Below are positions 23,305 through 35,243 of a DNA stretch of 64,000 bases, one piece after another. The stretch is from positions 56,226 to 120,225 of the forward strand of contig NW_022985457.1 of the NCBI RefSeq assembly GCF_010093595.1. Reading direction: 5' to 3'. A program made the translations under genes and the position numbers. The notes under the pieces are model-generated. The model worked only from the letters and a program-made list of their open reading frames with translations. It did not search any database and was not told the DNA's origin. Position 1 is the first letter of the stretch. The number at the start of each line of letters is the position of its first letter. This DNA comes from Mytilinidion resinicola (lineage: Eukaryota > Ascomycota > Dothideomycetes > Mytilinidiales > Mytilinidiaceae).

Positions 23305-23851
23305 TATAACAGGTTGTTTTTTCTATACCTTCTAAGTGTTATATACTAAGGCAGGGTATAGGTTAAGTTATTATTAGGGTGCAATAGTTTTTAAAAGGTA
23401 AAGCAATAATTAATTAGGATATAAGACAGGGTTATTACTTTTAATAGGTAGTATTAAAGTTTTAAGTTAAATATAAGGTTTCTATTTATATAAAGGAGCG
23501 TTCTTATATATAAAAGCTCTATTCTAAGAAATCTATAGATTAGCCTAATCTGTTCTAGATTAGTCTAATCCTGGAATAGCTCTTAGATTAGCCTAATTCC
23601 TAAGTATTCCCTAGATTACTATAATTCTAGCTTAGATTTCTCTAATCTATTATATAAACCTTTTATCCTATAATTCCTATTTTTATATTATTCCTATCTA
23701 CTAGCAGTCTATAGGGAAATCTAGAATACTAATATATTCTATATATAACCCTTTTAGTCCTATAACCTAGTTCTATATAATTAGTTTTATCTGCTTACTT
23801 ATTTCTATAAGTGCTGCTGCGCTCGGGTGGTTTATATTATAGGTTATAATA
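23305..23851 (-). repeat. 3' LTR of Gypsy-A copy 2 (variant)
   Basis: This LTR is about 547 bp, against 534 bp in the intact copy. Both ends match the intact-copy LTRs, but the middle (about 23522-23700) is unrelated-looking and contains repeated GATTAGCCTAAT-type units. Confidence 0.8.
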
Positions 23852-23899
23852 CTTACTCCCCTTTCTAAGGCTTTCGGCCTAAAAGTGCCTTTATAGTAG

Positions 23900-24600
23900 G
23901 GTCTTAGATAAATAGCTAGTAATACCCTATTTACTAGGCTGTTATTATACTTTTTTATTTCTTTTTTTACTATACCTAAGGTTCTAAAATCTAGTAAGTT
24001 CTTATAATATAACCTTTTATCTAATTATTCCGCAAAGTTCGGAATTAAAATACCTTCCTATTTTTACTATTATAATAAAGGCCTGGCCTGTAAAGTATTA
24101 AAGGGTAATACTTAGTATAGGAAATATATAAAGATTAGTAGTATATATAATATCTTTAGTATTAATAAGGCTGCTTATAGGTTATTCTTATTTTATTATT
24201 ACTTTTTGCTAATATTTTATAGTCTGTAAACTAAATACTGCTATAGCTTAATTAGAATAAAAGGAAAAGGCTGCCTATACTAAATATCGTCGGTTGCGTA
24301 AACAGCGCAAGCTCCTAGAGCAGCGTCGCTCTAATATACTTTATAGGGGTTTTTCCACTTTAGAAGAAATAGAAAAGGAAGATTAGGAAAAGGCTGCGCA
24401 GAAAAAACGAGAGCGTGTTAAGAGGGAAGCCTTGTTTTCCTTCGGCGCGTCTAGTTCTGCAGGGTTCTTTAATCTGCTAGATTTTTCCTAGTTAACTAGC
24501 GCAATATCGCTATTATTCTAGGCTATTCCGGATTCTAGCGGTAAAACTGCCGCAGGAGTTCCTAATAGTTTACTAAACCCTTAACCGGTTCCTATATATT
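23900..24600 (+). pseudogene. Antisense accessory ORF of Gypsy-A copy 2 (degraded)
   Basis: On the strand opposite to pol, between 3' LTR and chromodomain, the frame encodes the same accessory protein as 44109-44718. A Cys/Tyr cluster lies near 24044-24150 with the spacing Y-x2-Y-x6-C...Y-x2-Y, where Tyr codons probably replace Cys through G-to-A change. The lysine-rich C-terminal part is well preserved (about 24250-24480: GFSTLEEIEKED, AAQKKRERVKREALFSFGAS). Stops break it elsewhere. The function is unknown. Confidence 0.6.
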
Positions 24601-24620
24601 TTTAAAAGTGCGGTAATATA

Positions 24621-26450
24621 TTCTATAAGCAAGCCGTCCACCTAAGCGAGCCGTCCACTTTATTATAAAAACGCGACGCGTTAACTTCCAACTACTATAC
24701 GTCGACAATACAACGTGCAATTAATACAAAATAAAGGTCGAATATGCATGGCTATCGCAGCAATTAATCAGCAGCAATTTAAAAGCGAACGGCGCGCTAT
24801 TACAATATATAACGTACCCAGAAGCACACTTCGAGATCGACGCGCTGGAACGACCCCACGACGCGATTCTGAGCCTAATTCGAAGAAGCTTTCCAAGCTG
24901 GAGGAATCAGTTGTTGTTCAACATATACTCGACCTGGATTCGCGAGGATTTCCGCCCAACCTGCATGCTGTACAAGAGATGGCCAACAAATTGCTCGCCG
25001 AGCGCGCCGCCGGCCACGTTGGTAAGAACTGGCCAGAGAACTTTATTAAGCGAACACCTAAGCTTAAAACACAATTCAATTAAAAGTATAATTATTAGAA
25101 AGCTTTATGCGAGGATCTAAAGGTAATTAGCGATTGGTTTAAGCTTATACGTAATATAAAAGCAAAGTATAGCATCCTAAATAAAAATATATATAACTTT
25201 AATAAAGCTAGCTTCTAAATAGGCGTTATTTTAACTAGCGTGGTTATAACAGGCTCTAAGCGGCGCAATTGTCTAAAATTAATACAGCTAGGCAATTATA
25301 AATAGATAATAATAATCTAAGGAGTTAATACCTATAAATAGGCTATCCCGCTATTTATTATCTTTTTAGGTAAGTACTACCTTTTTATATAGTATAAGGG
25401 CAATAATATACTACTAGACTAGGTTATAGTAGTAAGTAATAATAGCTGGATAATAAATAAGCTTAGTATTACCTGGCTATAGTATTTTAATAAGTATATA
25501 AAGGATCGCACTATAGGTATATATTAGCTGCTAATTATTAATAGCTATAAAAGCTACTGCTCGCTCGAATTTAAAAAGATTTATAAAAAGAATAATATTA
25601 TTACTTTCTATATACCAGCGTATTTATTATACCTGCTGCAGCCGCTTAATATTAGCTGCTTTGCGCCGTTAAAAAAGGTATACGGGCGCTAAATTAAGGA
25701 CTTAATACGCTACTATATTAACTATATTATAAAGCTAAAGTTCTTACTAGTATTTAAAGCAGCCTTCTATAACTTAATTATAAAAAGTAATATTTATATA
25801 GGCTTTTAAGGCGCAGGCTTTATACTGCTTAATCTAAAGGCAGTACTTTTAAAGCTTAATATTTAGCTTTATATACTGTTACCTTCTGTTATAGTAAAGG
25901 CTTAATAGGAATTAAAAATACTAAGTAACGCTCTTAAGCTAGGCTTTTAATTAGCTTTAATTTATAATTATATTTAAAGGCATTAAAATAGCTCGCCTAT
26001 AGCAATTCTTAATACGCTTAGCAGCCTTTCTAAAGGTGCTGTAATAATAATATATTAAGCTACGCTACTATATAATATAGTTGCCAGCCTTTAAAAGGTA
26101 AATAAAGCCGCTATAAAGCGTAAGGCGCGTAAAAAAAAGCAGATCTAGAGAAAAGGAACTCTAATAATAGAAGCAGGCTCTTAAATAGCTGCTTAAAGGC
26201 TTAATAAAAACGCCTAAAGTAAAAGGCAGTAAGGCAGGGCAGATTCTAGCAGGAGCGCGCGATACTGTAGACGCTGCAGCGAGCTAAGGCATAATATTTA
26301 TACGTGTAAAAATAATATAGAGGTTGCTGCAGATTAGGCTATAAGTTATATATAGTTAATATCTATTAGCGTTATAGAGCAATTAACGTTTAAGGCCGGT
26401 TTTTATAATAAAGTAGACAGTTTACTTAGGTAGACGGCTTGCTTATAGAA
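24621..26450 (+). mobile_element. Fot1-like (Tc1/mariner-pogo) DNA transposon, copy 1
   Basis: TIRs start TTCTATAAGCAAGCCGTCCA and contain two tandem AAGC(A/G)AGCCGTCCAC motifs. TA dinucleotides flank both ends (24619-24620, 26451-26452). The element is 1830 bp and inserted in the Gypsy-A chromodomain region, whose reading resumes on the other side. The first 470 bp are unaltered; the rest is heavily RIP-mutated. Confidence 0.92.
24715..26330 (+). pseudogene. Fot1-like transposase, copy 1 (N-terminus intact, core RIP-inactivated)
   Basis: Codons from 24715 to 25083 read as an intact 122-aa N-terminus: a psq-type helix-turn-helix (NVPRSTLRDRRAG) and a CENP-B-type second domain (SRGFPPNLHAVQEMANKLLAERA). 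From 25084 on, stops appear. The DDE core is still legible: YNFDEAGF-like (near 25195-25215), a second-Asp block degenerated to LIINSYKSY (canonical DGH; near 25540), and LLQPLN (near 25640). A C-terminal CCHC-like cluster CRRCSELRHNIYTC occurs near 26270-26310. The original transposase would have been about 530 codons. Copy 2 has the same architecture with further damage. Confidence 0.8.
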
Positions 26451-26452
26451 TA

Positions 26453-27165
26453 CGTTATTCTTTCTATTTAATTAGGTACTTTTTTTACTAACTATGCTAT
26501 TAGGAATCCAGGATTTACTTAACCTTATACTTATTATTATTATTAACCTTAATATTATTTTCTAGCTTAGTATTAAGTAGTACAGGTTCTAGTAGTAATA
26601 TATAGAAGACCGGGTGTATTTTTATTCTATTAGGTAGCCTAAGCTTGTAATTTACTAGGCTAATAACGTTCTATATTTTAAATAGTCTAATCTTAATATA
26701 GTCTAACTTTATGCTTAGTTATTTTATTTTAATATTTTTATAGAGTAGGTAGACTCTATTCCTTTTTTTAAAGGTTAGTATAATACTCTAGTATTAGTTA
26801 TAATATTTTACTAACCTTAGTATTAGGAATTAGATATCTATTAAAAGCTGTTTCTATAGCTTTTTAATATTTTCAACTAATAGTAGTGCCTTTTAGGCCC
26901 TTATACTATTAAGTTAGGGTTTTTAATACGCTTCTAGATTAAAACTATAGTTTATAAAAAAGGGTAATACCTTTATTATTTCTGTAAATACGCTATTATA
27001 GGCGAACTAGGCTATTAGTAGCAGTAATACCTAATTATCCTGCCTATAGTTAATATAGTATTATAAGTACTATTCTAAAGTTTAATTAAGCCTTTCTATT
27101 TACCCGTCCGTTTAAAGGTAAAACGCCGTAGAAAGCTTATACTTTATTCCTAGTTGTGCAGTAAG
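26453..27165 (-). pseudogene. Gypsy-A copy 2 integrase/chromodomain remnant
   Basis: This minus-strand sequence corresponds to about 43300-43930 of the intact copy, including the KLVIYSI and chromodomain start. Nearly every Gln/Trp codon is a stop. No independent gene is present. Confidence 0.7.
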
Positions 27166-27460
27166 TGTCACGGTGACGATATATCGGGCATTTAAACGCG
27201 AGATAGACAAGTATCAGATTCAAAGAAGGATAACTACGTGCTATTACCGTGGTTGGTTACAGGACGTCAAGATGCCGAATTGAATTCGGGACGGGAGCCA
27301 GGCTATATACAGGACGAGAAAAGGGGCTCGCATATAGCGCGTGGCCCTAACAGAATTAGGAATCAGGTGGCAGGCGCGTGGCGCACGCGTGCGCACGTAT
27401 GCGGCAACAAGGTGTTAGGGGATTAATGCTTAGAGGGAGGCCATGATCAATACCGTGATA
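27166..27460. repeat. Solo LTR (295-bp family), copy 1, not RIP-altered
   Basis: It starts TGTCACGGTGACG, ends ATACCGTGATA, and is flanked by the 5-bp duplication GTAAG (27161-27165 and 27461-27465). It has normal CpA content within fully RIP-altered surroundings. The 62-codon frame at 27238-27426 is LTR sequence, not a gene. Confidence 0.92.
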
Positions 27461-30400
27461 GTAAGGGTTTACTAGAATTTTAATATAAAAAGCTTATTTT
27501 AGTCTAAAATTATCTCCTAGGGTAGCCTATAGTTGCTAATAACGTACTTTAAAAATATATAGGCTAGATCTTCTGCTGTTAATACTTTTTAGTAAGGGAT
27601 AAAGTAGGTATATTTAGTTAGTTAGTCCGTAACTACTAATATTATATTATACTTTATACCTATTATAAGTTTAATAGACTATAGTAGCTTAACTATAAAG
27701 TTCTATATAATAGATTTTTATACTTTTTCCGGTGTAGAGGAACTCTTTATTAGTTTATATAGTGCGTATTATACTAACTTATTTTTTATATATTTATATT
27801 TATATACAATTTTCTCCGTTAGCTTCCGGAGTTTAGGGAAGTAAAATATTCTTATAATTCTTTCCTGTGTTTTTTCCACTTCCTAGTGCCTATACGCCGG
27901 TATACTATAGAATTCCTTAATAAGCTCTTTTTATAAGGCCTTAGGTATAAATATTTTATTCTATAAGGTAATAATACTATCCTAGATTTCTTTATATTCT
28001 TAGTTTATAGGTTCTAGGCGCAAACTTTGCTAGTTATAACCTGCTAAATCTCGGCTTTCTTAATCTAATTTCTATACTACCTTAATTTATCTATACCACT
28101 TGTTGTCCTCGGACTAATAAACAGCTGCTGCTTACGCGTGGTTAAATTTAAGGGTTCCTAAACTTCTCTTCCTAAGTGTAGATTGCCTGGCTTTTTCGGC
28201 TCCTTTTATATAGTCCGGCCTTTAGCTAAATGCGTTTATATAAGCGTTTTTAGATTCCTTTTAGTATATAATCCTAAAATTAAAGGTTTCTCGTTTTTCT
28301 AACTATTTTACTTATCTTCTGTTTAAATCCTTAGTTATAGTAAAGTATATTAGATTTTTATAGTCTATATATACCTGTATTATATATACTGCTTTTTTAA
28401 AATAAACTTTTTATTAACTAAATGCTTTTACTATAGCTAGCAGTTCCTTATTATAGATATTATAGTTTAGCTTAGCTAGGCTTAGCTTTTATAAGTAGAA
28501 CGCTATAGAATATAACTTCCCTTATTTATCTAGTTAGTTAAGTATTGCTCTTAATACTTTGTCTAATATATTACTTTTAATAGTAACTAGTTTCTATAGA
28601 TTAAAAATTGCTAATACTAGTTTTAAGGCAAATCGTGCCTTTAACTTATTAAATGCGCTCTGCGCTTTTAAGATCTATCTATACTTTATATCCTTTTTAG
28701 TAAGTTCTATAAATAGCTCTGTAATTTTTAAGTAACCCTTAATAAACTGCCTATAGTAATTAGCTAACCCTAGGAATAACTATAGTTCCTTTAAATTTAT
28801 AGGCTCTAGCTATTTTTAAATAGAGGACACCTTACCTTCTTCTATTTTAATCTGTCCTGGACTAATAACGTATTTTAGGAATCCGACTTTCTACCTATAG
28901 AACTTGCACTTGTCCGGGTTTACTATAAGGTTGTATTTTTTAAGTTTTTTAAGTACTTTTTATATATATATTTTATATTTGCTTAGCGTTTCTAAGTATA
29001 TAAGGATATTATTAAAGTATACTACTATAAACCGATTTAGGTAGCCCCTTAGCGCTAAGTTAACTACCGCCTAGAATATTGCTAGCGCGTTAGTAAGCCT
29101 AAATAGTATTACTATATACTTATAGTGTCTATATTAAGTTCTAAAAGCTGTTTTCTACTCTTTTCCTTCTCTTATCCTAATTAAGTAGTACCCTTCGCGT
29201 AGGTTTATTTTTGTAAAGTACTTAGCCTTATATAGTTAGTTTTTAAGTTAGTTTTTAAGTTTAGAGATTAAAGGTAATAGATAGCAGTTTTTAATTATAA
29301 TCTTATTTAGTTATCTATAGTCTATATAAAGGCGTAGCTTACTATTTAGTTTTAGAATAAATATTATAGGGTAACCTGCAGGTAATTCTAATAGTCTAAT
29401 AAATCCTTACTTTAGGTTCTTTTCTAAGTATTCTTCTAGTACTTTTAGTTCGCTCTAGGCTAGTAAGTAGATTAGTCTAAACTGCGGTTATTCGCCTAGT
29501 ACTAGGGGAATATAGTAATCCTAAAATTAGTGCTTTAGTAGTATATTCTAAACCATTTCTATAAAGATTTCTTTAAATTTATTGTATTTTTCTAGCACGT
29601 TTAGTACTTTTATTACTTTAGCTACCTGCCGGCTATTTAGAGGTTTAGGCTACTATTAGCTTACTGCCTTTTTTTCTTTTTAGGCGTTTTTACCTTATAA
29701 GGTATCTATATTAATATTTTGTTTTTACTTAGGCTAGTTCTAGCGCAGGGTGCTTTTTAGTCTGCTTTCTATTTAGATCCTTACTTTACTAGATTTCTAA
29801 TTAATTTAAAGGTTATACTTTTTTAGCTATAGTATACCTAAAATTATATTATATCTTACTATGTTTATTATATCTATACTAATAGTTTCTCTATATTCTA
29901 TAATCTATATAACACCTAGTTAAGTTTCCGTAGTTACCTACCTATTACTATATTATACAGGTGTGCTATCTACTATATATAGTTTATAAAGTCTATTTTT
30001 CTATTACTAGGGGATCTAGTTTCTCCTAATAAAGTTATAGAATATAAAATTTCCCTGCGTGCTACTATCTAGCAGTGCTTTTACTAGGTTCCTACTAATT
30101 TTAACTAATAGAATTATATATCTATAGTTCTAAATAGGAATAAAGTTAGGCTATATTACTAGGTTTCTTTTTTTTTCTATAATATAGGCTTTTCCTACTA
30201 AAGTAGTAATAGTTGCAGTTTATATTTCTTTATCCGTGGCTGCTCTATAGAACCTTATTCTTAGCTGCTCTAGCCGTTCTATTACTTAAGCGCCTGCTTA
30301 TTTTTTAGCTATTTTTATAGCCTATAGTTCGTATATTTTATTTTATAATATACTAGATATAAGTCCTAGTAATATATTTACTAGTTCTTATTTTTCCTAT

Positions 30401-30537
30401 ATTCTATTAAATACTAAGGGTCTAGAACTATAGTAGCTACTTCTATAAATTTGTTTTTCTTACCTATAATATAGTGCTCTATTTCCTTAAACAGTACTAG
30501 TTATATAATAATATAATATTTTATCTAATATAATATA
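27461..30537 (-). pseudogene. Gypsy-A copy 2 pol (RT-RNase H-integrase), RIP-inactivated
   Basis: The minus strand gives legible blocks. VNPDKCKFYR and GFLKYVISPGQIKIEEGKV (RT thumb) lie near 28800-28960, ELQLFLGLANYYRQFI (RT connection) near 28720-28790, and KLNYNIYNKELLAIVKAF (RNase H) near 28420-28500. The sequence ends at 30537 against the TIR of the second Fot1-like copy. Confidence 0.78.
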
Positions 30538-32363
30538 TTCTATAAGCAAGCTGTCTACCTAAGCAAGCCGTCTACTTTATTATAAAAACGCGACGCGTTA
30601 ACTTTTAACTACTATACGTCGATAATATAACGTGCAATTAATACAAAATAAAGGTCGAATATGCATAGCTATTGCAGCAATTAATTAGCAGCAATTTAAA
30701 AGCGAACGGCGCGCTATTATAATATATAACGTACCTAGAAGCACACTTCGAGATTAACGCGCTGGAATAACCCCACGACGCGATTCTAAGCCTAATTCGA
30801 AGAAGCTTTCTAAGCTAGAGGAATTAGTTGTTGTTTAATATATACTCGACCTAGATTCGCAAGAATTTCCGCCCAACCTGTATACTATATAAGAGATAGC
30901 TAATAAATTGCTCGCTAAGCGCGCGGCCACGTTGGCAAGAACTAGCCAGAGAACTTTATTAAGCAAACACCTAAGCTTAAAACATAATTTAATTAAAAGT
31001 ATAATTATTAGAAAGCTTTATATAAGAATCTAAAGGTAATTAGCGATTAGTTTAAGCTTATATATAATATAAAAGTAAAGTATAATATTCTAGATAAAAA
31101 TATATATAACTTTAATAAAGCTGGCTTCTAAATAGGCGTTATTTTAACTAGTATAGTTATAATAGGCTCTAAGCAGTACAATTATCTAAAATTAATATAG
31201 CCAGGCAATCGTAAATAGATAATAATAATCTAAGGAGTTAATGCCTATAAATAGGCTATCCCGCTATTTATTATCTTTTTAGGTAAGTACTACCTTTCTA
31301 TATAGTATAAGGGTAATAATATACTACTAGACTAGGTTATAGCAGTAAGTAATAATAGCTAGATAACGAATAAGCTTAGTATTACCTAGCTGCAGTATTT
31401 TAATAAGTATATAAAGGATCGCACTATAGGTATATATTAGCTGCTAATTATTAATAGCTATAAAAGCCACCGCTTGCTTAAATTTAAAAAGATTTATAAA
31501 AAGAATAATATTATTACTCTCTATATGCCAGCGTATTTATTACACCTGCTGCAGCCACTTAATATTAGCTGCTTTGCGCCGTTAAAAAAGGTATATAGGC
31601 GCTAAATTAAGGACTTAATACGCTACTATATTAACTACGTTATAAAGCTAGAGTTTTTACTAGTATTTAAAGCAGCCTTCTATAACTTAATTATAAAAAG
31701 TAATATTTATATAGGCTTTTAAGGCGCAAGCCTTATACTGCTTAATCTAGAGGTAGTACTTTTAAAGCTTAATATTTAGCTTTATATACTGTCGCCTTCT
31801 GCTATAGTAAAAGCTTAATAGGAATTAAAAATACTAAGCAATACTTATAAGCTAGGCTCTTAATTAGCTTTAATTTATAATTATATTTAAAGGTATTAAA
31901 ATAGCTCGCCTATAGCAATTTTTAATACGCTTAGCAGCCTTTCTAAAGGTGCTGCAACGATAATATATTAAGCTATACTACTGCGTAATATAGTTGCCAG
32001 CCTTTAAAAAGCAAATAAAGCCGCTATAAAGTATAAGGCGCGCAAAAAGAAGCGGATCTAGAGAGAAGAAACTCTAATAATAGAAGCAAGCTTTTAAATA
32101 GCTGCTTAAAGGCTTAATAAGGACGCCTAAAGTAAAAGGCAGTAAAGCGGGGTAGATTCTAGCGGGAGCGCGCGGTGCTATAGATGCTGCAGCAAGCTAG
32201 GGCATAATATTTATACGTGCAAAAATAATACAGAGGTTGCTGCAGATTAGGCTATAAGTTATATATAGTTAATATCTATTAGCGTTGTAGAGCAATTAAC
32301 GTTTAAGGCCGGTTTTTATAATAAAGTAGACGGCTCGCTTAGGTAGACGGCTCGCTTATAGAA
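30538..32363 (+). mobile_element. Fot1-like DNA transposon, copy 2, RIP-degraded
   Basis: This 1826-bp copy is collinear with 24621-26450, with matching TIRs (TTCTATAAGCAAGCTGTCTA at the left) and TA on both sides (30536-30537, 32364-32365). Its whole transposase frame is RIP-mutated, including the N-terminus that copy 1 retains. The left flank is Gypsy-A sequence and the right flank is LINE sequence. Confidence 0.9.
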
Positions 32364-32365
32364 TA

Positions 32366-34494
32366 TATTAGAACTTCTTATAGAATAAATATAAACTATA
32401 TAAAAGGGTAACTTTTACTTTATTACTTTCCTTTTTAGCCTAGATATTTTAGGGGCCTTTAATAAAGTATTTTATAAAAGAATAATATATAACCTATAGG
32501 TCTAGTATATACCGGAATAGATAGTCTAATTTATAGAATTATTTCTATAGAACTAAACTATAAAACTTTCTATTAGAAGATATATTACTAAAACTATTCC
32601 GGTTAATATAGGTATACTATAAGAATTCTTACTTTTACTAATTTTTTTCTTATTCTTTATAAGCACGCTTCTGCTAGTACTATAAAAAGGCAATATAATA
32701 GCCTATAGGTTTATAAACAACACTAATATCCTTATATTTAGTAGAAGTATAGAAGAAAACTGCAGGGCAATTAAAAGTGCGCATATATAGTATATAGAGT
32801 GGGCAAAAAAGCATAGTATAGTATTCGCCCCGGATAAGTATTACCTTATATACTTTATAAGGCGCCGTTTAAATATAGTAAATATAAAGGCTATAGTAAA
32901 TATCCGGGGCTTTATAAAGGGCCTAATTATAGAGCTTTATATACTTAAAGTCTAGGTAGACTCTAAACTTAAATAGGGCCCGTATATATATATTATAAAG
33001 GAAAAGGCTATAGTATAAATAGAAGCCTTTATACAGCTAATAGTATTAATATAGGGCGTAAGCTTCTAAAAAGCATAGCATATATACTTAGCAGTTATTA
33101 GGCCGGTTTTTATATATAGGTATACTACCTGGTTTCTAACGCTAGGTATAAAGGAATAAATTAGTAAAGCGAAAATTAAATAACTTAAAACGGCCTAGAA
33201 CTACTACCTTTATACTATTACAGGAGCGTATAAAATAATAGATATTAAGACACTTAAATATAAGACCTTTTACCCCTTTTAAGGCTTAAGCTAAAGGAAC
33301 TTATAGTAGTATACGCAGACTGTATATATATAGGCCAGGCTAGAAAGTATATTAAAACTATATACTGCACTATTAAAAACACTATTAAAAGATACTATAA
33401 GCCTAGGAAAACACCTAAATATAAGCTAAGCCGGCGTAATATACTAAAAAGGCTTGCAGTTAAGGCTATAGTACTAGCCCCGAGGTATAAAAGGTAGTTA
33501 AATAACTTATATAAACTTTTAAAATAAGAAGTAATATAGGAAGTATATAAGGAAAAGTAGAGGAATAAATAGAAGGCCTATAGAAAGAAATAAAAGGGCC
33601 CTTTTATACCAGCCTTTAATATAAAATAGAATAAAAATTAGGCAACTAAATACTATAAGCTTATAAAAGTAGAAAGCTTAATTATTACGCTTTTATAAAT
33701 AGAATATATAGGGCTTAATATATACCTGCACCGTATAAAAGTGCCTAATTACCCTTTACCTGCGTGCCCCCGTTAGGGTTTATACGGCAGTACTATCTAG
33801 GTTTTATTTATAAGGGGAAACCGTTCGCTCTATAGCGGTCGAGTGAAAACCTTATTTTCTATAGTATATAACGCCTTGCGTTTTTTTTATTTCTACGCGG
33901 CTATAGGGGACGCGTGGCAGCTCTATAAGTATTACCACGGAGTAAGCTATTTTAATATATTCTCTAGGATTAATCCGGTATTTATAGGCCCTAGGTTCTA
34001 GGGTTATATAGTGTCTAGAAGGTTAGTAAGGTCTAAAATCCGCGTTAGGGCGCGCGTGCCCTTACTATACGCGCGTGCCCTTTTTCTTAAAAGCAGAGGT
34101 ATTAAATTAAAGGATAATAGGAAATTAGGGGAGTTGCCCTGTTGCGGGCGTGCCTATAGCTATATAATATGCGTGCGTGCGTATAGTTCTATTCTTAGGG
34201 CATAGCTATATAAGTCGGCTGGCTATATAGCTAGCTTTTCTATTGCTATTTTTCTAGCTATAGAAAGGTAGGGTAGGAGGTTTATCTAGTATAGGAACTA
34301 TTATAAAACGGCCTTATTTCCCTTATAGTCTTTATATAGCTATATATATATTTTTATTCTAGCCTTAAAAAATATATTACCTCTACTATTATAGTATTAT
34401 TTATAGTATATTACTACGTGCTTTAGAAACTATAGTATATGCCCGCAGGAGCTAAATCGGCCTAATAGAACCTAATAATAATAATAATAGATAA
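32366..34494 (+). mobile_element. Tad1-like LINE copy B, 5'-truncated, plus strand
   Basis: It begins within the RT domain and runs to a TAATAATAA tail (34476-34494). The RT active site reads AYRFINNTN (near 32697-32723), where the LINE consensus is YGFVDDTN, so Gly and both Asp are changed by G-to-A transitions. A block KKHSIVFAPDKY follows. It is the same family as copy A in opposite orientation. The 679-bp block E interrupts its 3' region. Confidence 0.82.
33770..34448 (+). repeat. 679-bp block E, copy B, in LINE 3' region
   Basis: Same length and window orientation as 11120-11798, bordered by the same LINE sequences (CCTGCGTGCC on one side, GAGCTAAATCGGCC on the other). It includes the GC-rich direct repeat CGCGCGTGCCCTT at about 34050-34082. 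The 64-codon frame inside (34011-34205) has no recognisable domain. Confidence 0.75.
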
Positions 34495-35016
34495 TAATAT
34501 TAAGGAGCGAGCCGCTACTATTAAAAAGGGGCCTAATCGCCTATTATATACTATTTATATACTAGCACTAGTCTACCTTACTATACTACGTATTACCCCT
34601 TTTTTTACTACGTATTACCCCTTCTATTATAAGGCCGGGTAGCTGGCTTTACTAACAGCGCTATAAAAAAGTGTAAATTAAGAACCGATCTCGATTCCTA
34701 ACTACTAGCTACTTATACGCTTACTACTAGCTAGCGCTAAGCCCCTTTTAAGGCCTAATATCTATATTAGGTTTACCTCCGGCCCGTATAAATATTATTC
34801 TACTAATTAAACTTACTTACTTAACTTTATATAGGCTATAAAGGGCTACGTAAAATAGAAAGTATATATATATAAAACGGAAAAAATATATTATCTAGGC
34901 TAATAAAAGTCTATTTACTCTATCTATTATAGCTAGTCTAGAAGCGGAAAGCGCCTAGATAGCTACTGTTTAATTACTAACTAAAAGAAACGCTAACTAG
35001 GCCTGTATACTATAGC

Positions 35017-35238
35017 TGTAACAGTATTACCTATTACACGCGCTACGCCGTGGCGTAGCTTGCCCCTAGCCCTGCTAGCCCTAGCTCGCGGCCCGTTCTA
35101 TATATAGACCTGCCTCTACCCCTGCTTCTACTTTTTACTAATTCTCTTAATTTATTATATAGCTATACGTAGCTATTATTAATTAAATCTAATACTTATT
35201 TATTTCGCGTTTATATCTAATATATTATTGTTGTAATA
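35017..35238 (+). repeat. Solo LTR (222-bp family), copy 1
   Basis: TGTAACAG...GTAATA, flanked by the 5-bp duplication ATAGC (35012-35016 and 35239-35243). It keeps the GC-rich palindrome GCTACGCCGTGGCGTAGC near 35042-35059. Confidence 0.9.
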
Positions 35239-35243
35239 ATAGC

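Larger units (their letters stand above)
23305..30537 (-). mobile_element. Ty3/Gypsy element (Gypsy-A family) copy 2, 5'-truncated
   Basis: This is a second, minus-strand copy of the family at 37655-45372. It begins with a 3' LTR (23305-23851), continues through the accessory antisense-ORF region (to about 24600), chromodomain, integrase, RNase H and RT (26.5-30.4 kb), and stops abruptly at 30537 at sequence equivalent to about 40190 of the intact copy. The gag half and 5' LTR are absent. It is interrupted by a Fot1-like element (24621-26450) and a solo LTR (27166-27460). RIP is heavy. Confidence 0.85.

Noticed and set aside
27238..27426. 62-codon ORF with basic residues
   Set aside because: It lies wholly inside a solo LTR with perfect target duplications.
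34011..34205. 64-codon ORF rich in Arg and Ser
   Set aside because: It lies in non-coding block E; the counterpart at 11120-11798 does not keep the frame.
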